Part shown: positions 36,381-45,800 of the stretch, piece by piece | Numbering within the stretch: position 1 is the stretch's first letter | Layout of the letters: every line of letters begins with the position of its first letter | NCBI GenBank assembly: GCA_016293845.1 | Contig: JAEDDH010000011.1 | Location: forward strand, 1-64,000 | Source: Bacteroidales bacterium | Lineage (GTDB): Bacteria; Bacteroidota; Bacteroidia; Bacteroidales; UBA3824 | DNA: 64,000 nt | Direction: 5' to 3' | Made by a program: the position numbers and the translations under genes | Notes under the pieces: generated by a model | Seen by the model: the letters and a program-made list of their open reading frames with translations, nothing else | What the model was told of the DNA's origin: nothing | The model's database searches: none

Positions 36381-39300
36381 ATGAAGGCAAATCTGAAATT
36401 TTTATGGGCGATGCTGATAATGCTGCCCTTGATGTTTGTCTCGGTGGCGGCAGTGGCACAAACCACGGCCACGGGTACGGTAACATCGTCGAACGGTGAA
36501 CCTCTTATAGGTGTAACCGTTTTGGAACAAGGTACTACCAACGGAACTATCACCGACCTTGATGGTAAGTTTTCGTTGCAAGTGCAGAGCGGTGCAACGC
36601 TCGAATTCTCTTTTATGGGTTACGAACGTCAGTCGCAACCCGCTTCTTCTAACATGAATATCGTTTTGGAAGAAGACACTAAGGCTCTCGAAGAGGTTGT
36701 TGTCGTAGGTTACGGCACACAGCGCAAAGAGGCTGTTACGGGATCGGTAGCCAGTGTAAAAGGCGACGACATGCGTGCTGTGGCAGGTTCTAACATTACA
36801 CAGAACTTGCAAGGTCGTGTTGCCGGAGTAGAAATGAGCCAAGTATCTTCAAAACCTGGTGAAACGATGCAGATTCGTATCCGTGGTACTCGTTCGCTCA
36901 ACGCAAGCAACGACCCTCTTATCGTACTCGACGGTATTCCTTTTGCCGGTAGCCTTAGCGACATTAATCCTTCCGACATCAAATCTTTGGATATTTTGAA
37001 AGATGCTTCTGCTACAGCAATCTACGGTTCTCGTGGTGCCAACGGCGTTATCATTATCACTACCAACCGTGGTGCCGAGGGACAAAAAGCCAAATTCACT
37101 TACAACGGTTATTATGGTGTAAAGAAACTTTTCTCAAAATTCCCTATGATGGACGGCGAAAAATTCGCCAAACTCCGTGCTGATGGCGGTATCAAGACAA
37201 ACTCTGACGATGAGGCCGATGGACAGAATATCGATTGGCAAGATAGATATTTTGAAACCGGTATGGTAACAAGTCACGACGTTGGCGTTACCGGCGGAAC
37301 TAAGGCTGGCAACTATGCTTTTGGTGTTGGTTACTATCACGAGGAGGCTGTTGTTCCCGGTCAGGATTTCTCCCGTTTCTCGCTCCGTGGTTCGGTAGAT
37401 CAGAAATTGGGTGATTATTTCAAAGTTGGTTTCAGCACCAACAACAACTATTCGGTTACCAACGACAACAACCGTATTTTCAATGTTCTTTCAAATTCTC
37501 CTATTGCTGTTATCACCAACGAAGACGGCACTGAGAAACAATGGATTAAAAACTGCGACGGCAACGAAGGTTATGTAGTTTCTGCCGACAAAATCAACAA
37601 TCTTGGCGACAAATATGCTAACCAACGCAAGGTTTACGGCTCTTACAACACTTTCTACGGTGAGGCAGAACTCCCTTATGTAAAAGGTTTGAAATATAGA
37701 ATCAATGTTGGTCTAAACCTTCGTTACCAAAATAATGGTAGTTATACAGGTGCCGAGGTGTTTGGCTCTACCGACCGTTCCAACGCTTCTATCACTAATG
37801 CTTTAACTACCAACTGGGCTGTTGAAAACCTTATCACTTATGATAAAATTTTTGCAGAGAAACACTCTATCAACTTTGTGGCTTTGTACTCGGCTGAAGC
37901 AAGCCTCTACAACTCTTCTAACTTGGGTGCACAAGATATTCAGGCCGACCACTTCCAATACTGGAATTTGGGTCGCGCTGATGGTTCTTACACCGTTAAT
38001 CCCGATTGGCAAGGTTATTCTAAAACCGGACTTATCTCTTACATGGCTCGTTTGATGTATTCTTACGACAGCAAATATATGTTGAGTGTTGCACTTCGTA
38101 GTGATGGTTCTTCTCGTCTTGCCGAAGGACACAAATGGCACACATATCCTGCTATTTCGCTCGGTTGGAATGTTAAAAACGAAGAATTTATGAGCGGTAT
38201 CGATTGGCTCAACCAATTGAAAGTTCGCGTAGGCTACGGTGAAACTTCTAACCAATCTGTTGATCCCTACAAGACTCTTGGTCGTCTTGGTACTTCACCC
38301 TACAACTTTGGCAGCGAAACTGCTACAGGTTTGCGTGTTACCGAAGTTCCCAATGAGGAACTCGGATGGGAATACTCTACCACTTGGAACGTTGGTCTCG
38401 ACCTCGCTTTCTTCCGCAACCGCTTGAATGTTACAGCCGAGTACTACACAATGAAAACCAAAGAAGTGCTTCTCTCTATCGGATTGCCCAGCACTTCGGG
38501 TGTTTCGAGCATAATGTCAAACATTGGCGAAACCGAAAACAAAGGTTTTGAAATGAGTCTCGATGGAACTATCATCGACAACAAGAATGGTTGGACTTGG
38601 ACAGCCGGTGCCAACTTCTACATCAACCGCAACAAACTTACCAAACTTGCTTCCGGTCAGGAAGAAGACCGTGGCAACAACTGGTTTGTAGGTTATCCTA
38701 TCGACTGTATCTACGACTTTAAATACGAAGGCATCTGGCAAGAAAACGAAGAAGAACTTCGCAAAGTGCTTGAACCCGCTGGCAACCCCGGTATGATTAA
38801 AGTTGCTTACACTGGTGAATACGAAAATGGTGTTCCCGTTCGCGAAATCAACGACGACGACCGTATGCCTCAGAGCATGGAATGTGATCTTCAAGGTGGT
38901 TTCAACACCACAGTGGCTTGGAAAAACATCGATCTCAACATTGTTGGCGCTTTCAAAGTAGGCGGTTTGCTCATCAGCACACTTTACGGTTCGTCTGGTT
39001 ATCTCAACCTTCTTACCTCTAAGAACAACAATATTGATGTTGACTACTGGACACCTACCAACACCGGCGCACGTTATCCTGCTCCCGGAGGTATTCAGAG
39101 CGGTGACAATCCTAAATATGGTTCTACACTTGGCTATTTCGATGCTTCTTATTTGAAGATTCGTACCATCACTCTCGGTTACAATTTCGAAAAACTCGGT
39201 GTTTTCCGAAACACAAATATCTCGAAACTAAGACTTTACTTCTCGGTTATCAACCCGTTTGTAATGTTCTCACCCTACAAAGACGAGTCGGGCATGGATC

Positions 39301-39425
39301 CTGAAACCAACTCTTACGGTAACGAAAACTCTGCTGTATCTTACGGTCAGAAACGTCTTCTCACCATTGGTACTAACACCCCGTCTACAAGAACTTACAT
39401 GTTTGGTCTTAACTTCACATTCTAA
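36381..39425 (+). CDS. SusC/RagA family TonB-dependent outer-membrane transporter
   Basis: 1014 aa. After a signal peptide ending in AVAQ comes a carboxypeptidase-regulatory-like domain (TGTVTSSNGEPLIGVTVLEQ). The TonB-dependent plug follows (EEVVVVGYGTQRKEAVTGSV, then RIRGTRSLNASNDPLIVLDG and SATAIYGSRGANGVIIITT). The rest is a long beta-barrel ending in YMFGLNFTF with the terminal aromatic. It pairs with the SusD-like lipoprotein 26 bases downstream to import a glycan or other oligomer. No glycosidase gene is adjacent, so the substrate is unknown. No N-terminal STN domain is seen, so anti-sigma control through this protein is unlikely. Confidence 0.95.
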   Translation: MKANLKFLWAMLIMLPLMFVSVAAVAQTTATGTVTSSNGEPLIGVTVLEQGTTNGTITDLDGKFSLQVQSGATLEFSFMGYERQSQPASSNMNIVLEEDTKALEEVVVVGYGTQRKEAVTGSVASVKGDDMRAVAGSNITQNLQGRVAGVEMSQVSSKPGETMQIRIRGTRSLNASNDPLIVLDGIPFAGSLSDINPSDIKSLDILKDASATAIYGSRGANGVIIITTNRGAEGQKAKFTYNGYYGVKKLFSKFPMMDGEKFAKLRADGGIKTNSDDEADGQNIDWQDRYFETGMVTSHDVGVTGGTKAGNYAFGVGYYHEEAVVPGQDFSRFSLRGSVDQKLGDYFKVGFSTNNNYSVTNDNNRIFNVLSNSPIAVITNEDGTEKQWIKNCDGNEGYVVSADKINNLGDKYANQRKVYGSYNTFYGEAELPYVKGLKYRINVGLNLRYQNNGSYTGAEVFGSTDRSNASITNALTTNWAVENLITYDKIFAEKHSINFVALYSAEASLYNSSNLGAQDIQADHFQYWNLGRADGSYTVNPDWQGYSKTGLISYMARLMYSYDSKYMLSVALRSDGSSRLAEGHKWHTYPAISLGWNVKNEEFMSGIDWLNQLKVRVGYGETSNQSVDPYKTLGRLGTSPYNFGSETATGLRVTEVPNEELGWEYSTTWNVGLDLAFFRNRLNVTAEYYTMKTKEVLLSIGLPSTSGVSSIMSNIGETENKGFEMSLDGTIIDNKNGWTWTAGANFYINRNKLTKLASGQEEDRGNNWFVGYPIDCIYDFKYEGIWQENEEELRKVLEPAGNPGMIKVAYTGEYENGVPVREINDDDRMPQSMECDLQGGFNTTVAWKNIDLNIVGAFKVGGLLISTLYGSSGYLNLLTSKNNNIDVDYWTPTNTGARYPAPGGIQSGDNPKYGSTLGYFDASYLKIRTITLGYNFEKLGVFRNTNISKLRLYFSVINPFVMFSPYKDESGMDPETNSYGNENSAVSYGQKRLLTIGTNTPSTRTYMFGLNFTF

Positions 39426-39451
39426 TTCACATAATTTTTAAATAAGAAACA

Positions 39452-41383
39452 ATGAAGACAAAAATTAAAAATATAGCATTGGCAGCTGTCGCTCTTACTT
39501 CTGTAGGCGGTTTTACAAGCTGCGAAGACGTACTCGAAGAAGAGCCCCGTGGTATTTTTGAACCGAGTTTCTTTACCACCGAGCAGGGTATTCAAGGCGG
39601 TCTTACTGGTCTTTATCAGAATCTCCGCTATCTCTACGGCAATATGTACTTCTACAATTCGCTCGAAACCGGTACTGATGAGTATACCTACGGACAAAGT
39701 GCCGACAACAACTTTAAGGACGCTGACCTTTCGGGCGCAGGTTCGTTAAATGCTGAATCAAGCCGTAGCGACGCTCTTTGGGGTAATGCATTTACTTCAA
39801 TCAACTCTGCAAATTCACTTATTAAGAACGGCGAGGCAGGAGGTGTAGATCCTTCTATGATTGCTGAGGCTTACTTTTTCAGAGGTTTCAACTATTTTTG
39901 CCTTGTACAAACATTCGGTGGTGTTCCGTTGGATCTTGGTAGCGGCAAACTCGAACCTAATACTTCGGCTTCGCGTACAAGCGTAAGAAACACTGTTCCT
40001 GAGGTTTATCAAGTGATTTTTGCCGACCTTAAACAGGCTATTGACAACCTACCCGACAAATCAAGAAAAACCGGTACTGTTACCAAAAACGTTGCAAGAT
40101 TCTTCCTGTCAAAGGCTTATCTTACTTTCGGCTGGTGGTTGGAAAATCCCAACAATATTCCTACATATCCCGAATGCAGCCGCACCGACCTCGATGGTCA
40201 CGACAATGCTTGGTATTTCAACGAGTCGTACAACGTAGCCAAAGAGGCTATCGACAATCCCGGTCCTTATGGTTTGATGCCTACTTATTACGAAGTTAAC
40301 GTGGGCAAAAACGACCGCAACAAAGAGTGCATGTTCTACGCCGACCACACCGAATCTGACGCTTTCTACAATGGTGGCGACCTCGGTTATGCGGGTGGTA
40401 GTGGTACAGAGCAAGTTACAGTTTGGGCTCCCACTTGGAACTATTGTAATATTCACTGTGCTGATGATTTTGCTCCTTGCCGTCGTGAAGCTGCTCAGTG
40501 GGCAGGACGTCCTTGGACACGTATGGCTCCTTGTCAAGAGGTTTTCGCCAAATTCACCAATAAGGACAAAGATGCCCGTTACGATGGTACTTTTGTAACC
40601 GTTTACCGTGGCAACTGGGACAAAGCAGGTGAGGATCCCAAGGCTACTCACAAAAATGCCAACGATATGGAAATCAAATTGGGCGACCCTATTTTAACTT
40701 TCGTTCCTGATCAAATTGTTGGCACTGTAACTTATCCTACCACTGATTTTGGTAAGAGCAAAGTTTGCGCCGGTGAAACTGCCGGACGTGCCGATTGGGT
40801 TGTAGAGCCTGACCACATTAGCCGCAATACATATCCCGGTCTTTGGAAACTCGGAACTTATCGTACCGACAATGGTGATGGTCTTGGTCAGCCTAATGGT
40901 TCTTTAACTCGTCCTGTTGTTATTGCCAAATTCTCTGAACTTTACCTGATTGCTGCCGAAGCCGCTGTTAAGGCTGGCAAAAACAGCGAAGCCCGCGATA
41001 TGATTAACGTTCTCCGTGCTCGTGCAGGCAAATGGAGTTTTAGCAATGCTGAAAATACCGCTGTTACTGCCGACTATTCTGCCGACCTTACAGCCGAAAC
41101 TCCTGCCACTATCGACATCGACTACGTGCTCGACGAACGTATGCGCGAACTCTTTGGTGAAGGTCTCCGCTGGTACGACCTCGTTCGCACTCAAACATGG
41201 GCTGAACGTGCCGGTTCGTACACCATTTGCGAAAACAACGGTACGGCTTGGGTCGACAAGAAAACTACCAAACGTGATATCAAGGCATTCCACTATCTCC
41301 GTCCTATTCCCACAGGTCAGTTGAATGCAATGGAAATCACCGACGATGAGCGTAAGGCTTATCAAAATCCCGGATACAATTAG
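39452..41383 (+). CDS. SusD/RagB family surface lipoprotein
   Basis: 643 aa. The signal peptide has a plausible lipobox Cys24 (GGFTSCEDVLEEEP). SusD hallmarks include the helical TPR-like core, EAYFFRGFNYFCLVQTFGGV in the first third, and the C-terminal LDERMRELFGEGLRWYDLVR and HYLRPIPTGQLNAM. It caps the SusC-type barrel on the cell surface and binds the substrate. A terminator follows 50 bases later, so SusC and SusD appear to form a two-gene operon. Confidence 0.95.
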   Translation: MKTKIKNIALAAVALTSVGGFTSCEDVLEEEPRGIFEPSFFTTEQGIQGGLTGLYQNLRYLYGNMYFYNSLETGTDEYTYGQSADNNFKDADLSGAGSLNAESSRSDALWGNAFTSINSANSLIKNGEAGGVDPSMIAEAYFFRGFNYFCLVQTFGGVPLDLGSGKLEPNTSASRTSVRNTVPEVYQVIFADLKQAIDNLPDKSRKTGTVTKNVARFFLSKAYLTFGWWLENPNNIPTYPECSRTDLDGHDNAWYFNESYNVAKEAIDNPGPYGLMPTYYEVNVGKNDRNKECMFYADHTESDAFYNGGDLGYAGGSGTEQVTVWAPTWNYCNIHCADDFAPCRREAAQWAGRPWTRMAPCQEVFAKFTNKDKDARYDGTFVTVYRGNWDKAGEDPKATHKNANDMEIKLGDPILTFVPDQIVGTVTYPTTDFGKSKVCAGETAGRADWVVEPDHISRNTYPGLWKLGTYRTDNGDGLGQPNGSLTRPVVIAKFSELYLIAAEAAVKAGKNSEARDMINVLRARAGKWSFSNAENTAVTADYSADLTAETPATIDIDYVLDERMRELFGEGLRWYDLVRTQTWAERAGSYTICENNGTAWVDKKTTKRDIKAFHYLRPIPTGQLNAMEITDDERKAYQNPGYN

Positions 41384-41433
41384 AATTTGTTTTCCCCTCT
41401 TAATACTTAAATAGGTTAATAAAAAGACTTCTT

Positions 41434-41470
41434 CCCCGGCGCAGTGATTGCGTCGGGGATTTGTTTTTTT
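41434..41470 (+). terminator. Rho-independent terminator after the SusD gene
   Basis: CCCCGGCGCA and TGCGTCGGGG form a ten-pair stem with one G-T pair and a five-base loop, followed by a T run that reaches the stop codon of the convergent ATPase gene. Confidence 0.85.
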
Positions 41471-42777
41471 TAGATGTCTTCTAATCCGAGTATCAGATAA
41501 TCTTTGCGCATTTTGCGGTATTTTGGTGGCAGACTTTCTGATTTCTGTTTTAACAGCATAATATTGGCGCGTTGCGGGTCGCGCTTAATTTCGGCTATTA
41601 GACATTTTTTGTCTAATTCGTTTACTGCAACAAGGTCTGTTTCGTTTTCGCCATTTTTTGTCCAAAAATTTGTAACGATGTTATAAGCTCCGTTTTCAAG
41701 GTATTTTTGACGGAAAAGCCGTTCTAACATTTTACCTGAGTATGTGTTGTAGTCTTGTTTTAGTTCTTGAATCAAAAAATCGAAAGTGTTGATTTCTACT
41801 GCGCTGCGGTAGCGGTATACAAATCTGAACCAAAAATTTAAAAAGTTGTCGGCAAGCGAATATTTTACGTTTTTTGAGTTGGTGTCGAATCCGAGCGGAC
41901 GCATTTTTGCTATTATGTTGTAATTGTTTTCGAGTTTGTCGAGATAGCCTCCACATTCAAACTCCACGTAGTTGTTGATTTGTGCGCGTGTGGTGTTGCC
42001 GTTAGCAATGGCTTCGAGAACCGAAAAATATTTACCGTAATCTTTTGAAAAGTCGTAGGTGAGAAGGTCTTTCCCTTCGTTGATAAAATATGAGCCAAAT
42101 GAGAAAACAGTTTTGAATATGCTTTCGAGCGTAAATGCAGAATTGTCGGCTAACTGTTCCACGTATTTGGCTACACCACCCGTTATGGTGTAAAACGCAA
42201 GAATGTCATCGGGTTTACAGTCTGGATTGTGGTCTACTATTATATTTTTTAATGTTTGTATTGAAAACGGCCTGACTGTTATTCTGTTAGTAGCGCGTCC
42301 GTATAGTGGTTCTTTGTTGTCGGCAAATATTTTGTTCATCAGCGAAAATATCGAACCGCAAAACACCAAGTTGATTTTTGATTCGTCTTTATGAGTGTCC
42401 CAAATGTTTTGAAATTCAGAAAACAAAGTCGGATTTACGTATGCATAGTTTTGAAACTCATCGAATATAAGTGTGAAATTTTTGCGTTTTGATATTATCA
42501 TCAACGCTTCAAAGAGTTTTGCCATCGACGAAAATTCACCCAAAGGCTCGTTGAGTCCGGAGTTTATGATTTCGGTAAGTTCTTTGCAGTGTAGTGTTTC
42601 GCTTTTTTTTGATACAAAAAAAAACACCGTCGGTATGTTTCTGAGGGCATGCTTTATTAATGACGTTTTGCCTATGCGCCTGCGTCCTGTTATCACAGTC
42701 ATCTGTGCGTGCGTCGAGGATAGTTTTTCTATCCGTCAGAGATTTTCGGTCTCTAATTCTCTATCGTAAAACTTCAT
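41470..42777 (-). pseudogene. AAA ATPase with C-terminal nuclease-like domain, interrupted by an in-frame TGA
   Basis: The natural start is the ATG at 42777: MKFYDRELETENL, then a TGA stop (42736-42738), then RIEKLSSTHAQMTVITGRRR in the same frame. Readthrough would give a 435-residue protein with P-loop GRRRIGKTS. An internal ATG at 42702 could still give 410 aa that keep the whole P-loop, Walker B NFTLIFDEFQN and C-terminal ETDLVAVN with CLIAEIKRDP (PD-(D/E)XK-like). Family members normally begin MKFYxRE and run colinearly through this point, so the TGA looks like a recent nonsense mutation. Whether a shortened protein is made is unknown. Its leader contains a 35-bp imperfect palindrome. 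Confidence 0.75.
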
Positions 42778-42795
42778 ATTATCAATATTTTACTA

Positions 42796-42830
42796 ATTGG
42801 CACGGCTGTTACTGTAACCGCTGTGCCAAT
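42796..42830. repeat. 35-bp imperfect palindrome in the ATPase leader
   Basis: Arms 42796-42812 and 42814-42830 match at 15 of 17 positions around a single central base; the outer parts are ATTGGCAC and GTGCCAAT. It lies between the -7 element (42843-42850) and the ATG at 42777, so it is transcribed and could act as an operator or an mRNA hairpin. Confidence 0.7.
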
Positions 42831-42842
42831 TTTTATTAGTTG

Positions 42843-42850
42843 CAAATATA
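42843..42850 (-). promoter_or_regulatory. Promoter -7 element (TATATTTG on minus strand) of the interrupted ATPase
   Basis: The minus strand reads TATATTTGCAACTAATAAAA here, closely matching TATATTTGCAACGTAATAAAA at the other ATPase promoter (9675). The two genes share promoter ancestry. Confidence 0.6.
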
Positions 42851-42890
42851 GATATTTTTAAAACACAAATGATTTGCAAATCAATTTTTT

Positions 42891-45800
42891 TTACATCCTC
42901 ACCATTTTTTCAAAATCCTCTTGATTTTCCGAAGCTGAATATTTTGCTACAAATTCGGTGGGAGAGATGCCGTAGTATTCTTTGAAATGGCTCGAAAAAT
43001 AACTGTGGCTCGAAAATCCAAGTTTGAAGGCAACGTCGGCTACGTTGAGTTTGTTGCGTACCAAAAGTATCGCAGCTTGACGCATTTTAATTGATTTTAT
43101 GAGGTTTACGGGTGTGATGTCGAGCAGTTCTTTCAACTTGCGGTTGAGATGTACGCGGCTGATGCCTACTTTTGCGCTGAGTTCGTTTACGCCAAAATTT
43201 GTGTTTTCTAAGTTTTTGTTGATGGTGTCCACTACTTTTTTTAGCAATATCTGGTCGGGACTTTCGGCTTCGATTACTGTTTGTGCCGAATGAATGTCGG
43301 CGGCCATTCGCGCTGCCATTTTTTCGCGGGTGGATATGGCGTTGGTTATCGAACTTTTTAGCATATTGATACTTACGGGTTTTGTAAGATAGTGGTCTAC
43401 CCCGATTTCTACACACGTTTGGCGACTTTCTTCGTCGGCTTTGGAAGTAAGCACTATTATGGGCAGGAGACTTGTCTGCGGGTTTTGACGGATTTTTTTA
43501 CAGAGGTCGAATCCATTGAGCCGGGGCATTACAAGGTCGGTGATGATGGCGTCGGGTTTTTTGGCAATTATCTGGTTGATTGCCTGTTGTGGTTGGTTGC
43601 ATACTACGGTGTTGAATTTGTCGCTCAATGCCATTGATATGTAGCCTGTCCATTCTGAATCGTCGTCGATAAAGAGGATTTTTTTGAGTTTTTTGTTGTT
43701 GGAGGTGTCGGCGGGAGTGTCTTGGGCAATATCTAACACGAGGTTGTGCTGTGGCGTTTTCACTTCCTCGGTTTCGGTTTGTTCGTCGATCGTGTAGAAT
43801 GGCAGGGTAATGGCAAACTCTACGCCTGTGGTGGTGTTGTATGCCTTGATGTAGCCTTTATGAGCGTCTACAATCATTTTGGCAAGATGCAGACCTATGC
43901 CCGAACCCTCGTGACTGCTATTGTCGGATGTCTGGTAAAAGCGTTCAAATATCTTTTCGCACTCTTCGGGTGGAATGTGGCTGCCTGAATTTTCGATTTT
44001 GATGGTTACAAAAGGCTCGTCGGTTTTTTCTATTTTGATGTTGATAAATCCGCCGTCGGGGGTAAATTTAAACGCATTGGATAGGATATTAAACACAGCC
44101 TTGTCGAGATTGTATGGGTCGAAGGCAAATTTGATGTCGAAGTTGTGGGTGTTGAGGTTGATATCAATGTTTCGCATTAGCGACAACTGGTCAAACGATT
44201 TTACAATGTCGCTGATAAAGTACACAATATCAGCGTTTTTGAGTTTTAGTACAAATTTGTTGTTGTCGATTTTGCGGATGTCCATTATGCGGTTGAGTTG
44301 CGAAGTTACGCGTTGCACATTGCGCCGCATAAGTTGCAGAATTGCCGATTTCTTTTTGTCGTTTTCGGTTTCGATAAGCGAGTTGAGGGGCGTTTCTACA
44401 AGCGAAAGAGGCGTTTGTATCTCGTGCGAAAGGTTGGTGAACATTTGCAAGCGCATCTCTTTTTTCTGGTTTTCTTCGCGTTGAATTTTAAGGGTGTGCT
44501 TGTTTTGTGCCAATGCCTTTATTATCAGTAGTATAACTAATGCAACTACGGCGTAAATCAAATATGCCCACCAAGTGTTGTACCACGGCGGGAGCACCGT
44601 TACTGCAATGCTTTTGGTAACGCTGTTGGTTTCGTTGTTTTCGATAAATGCTTTGATTTCAAGTGTGTAATCACCTTCGGGAATGTTGGTAAACGACAGT
44701 ATCCTTGCCAATGGCCTTACGCGGTACCACGTGTCGTCAAATCCTTTGAGCCGATAGAGAAATCTAATGCGGTGCTGATTGGCGTATTCGTTGATGCCAA
44801 ATTGTATTGTAAACTTGTTTTGGCTGTGTTTCATAGTGATGCGGCTTGCAAGGTTGATGGGCGCGTCGATAATGCCTTGCGAATTGCCAAATGTGATGTT
44901 TTCGCCTGCCACCGACAATGTGTTGAAATATATTTCGGCGTTGAAAGTGGTTTTTAGCAGATGCTCGGCGGGATGAAAAATTATCATACCATTGTTGGTG
45001 CCGAGAAACAATCCACCGTCGGGACTTTTGTAGATAGAGTTGCTGCAAAATTCGTTGCTTGGCAATCCGTCCATAGTGGTGAAAGTTTCGTAGCCGCCTT
45101 CTTCTATGGAGTAATGCACAAGGCGGTCGTCGGTGCTGTACCAAAGGTTTCCATATCTGTCGGTAACCATACTCAGGATAGAGCCTTTGTGGGCTTTTTC
45201 GATAATGCTTGTGAGGGTTTTGGTTTCGGTATTGTAGTGGCAAAGCCAATCTTCGCCACCGAGATAGAGGTTTCCGTTTTGGTCTTCGGTAGCGCAGGCG
45301 CACTCTAAGTCGGTGATTGTAGTGATGTCGTTAGAGTTTGGGTAAAATATTGTGCTGTTGATCATTACATACCCGCGTTTGCTCGCGTATATGTGGTGTA
45401 CCCATTGCGGCTGACTGATGTTTGATTGCGATTCTATTTTGCCGTTTTTGAGTTGTAGCACGTGTGTGCCGTTGCCGAGAGTGCCTACGTAGATGGTATT
45501 GTTGGTGGAATCGAATGTGATATGCGATATTTTTTGAAATTCGGGATTGGTAAATAGGTTTTCTATTTTACCGTCGGGTCGGCGTATCGAAAGTCCGCCG
45601 TTGTAGGTAGCAATCCAAAGGTTTCCGTCGCTGTCGGCGGTCATAGCGCTGATAGAGTTGTTGGGCAATCCGTTTTCGGCAGTGCAGATACGTGTTTTTT
45701 TGTCTCCTTGTTCAAGTTTGATAACTCCTCCGCCATCGGTGCCTGCGTATATTGTGCCGTTTCGGGTGCCTACAATAGCAGTTACTGGCGCAAGATTTGG

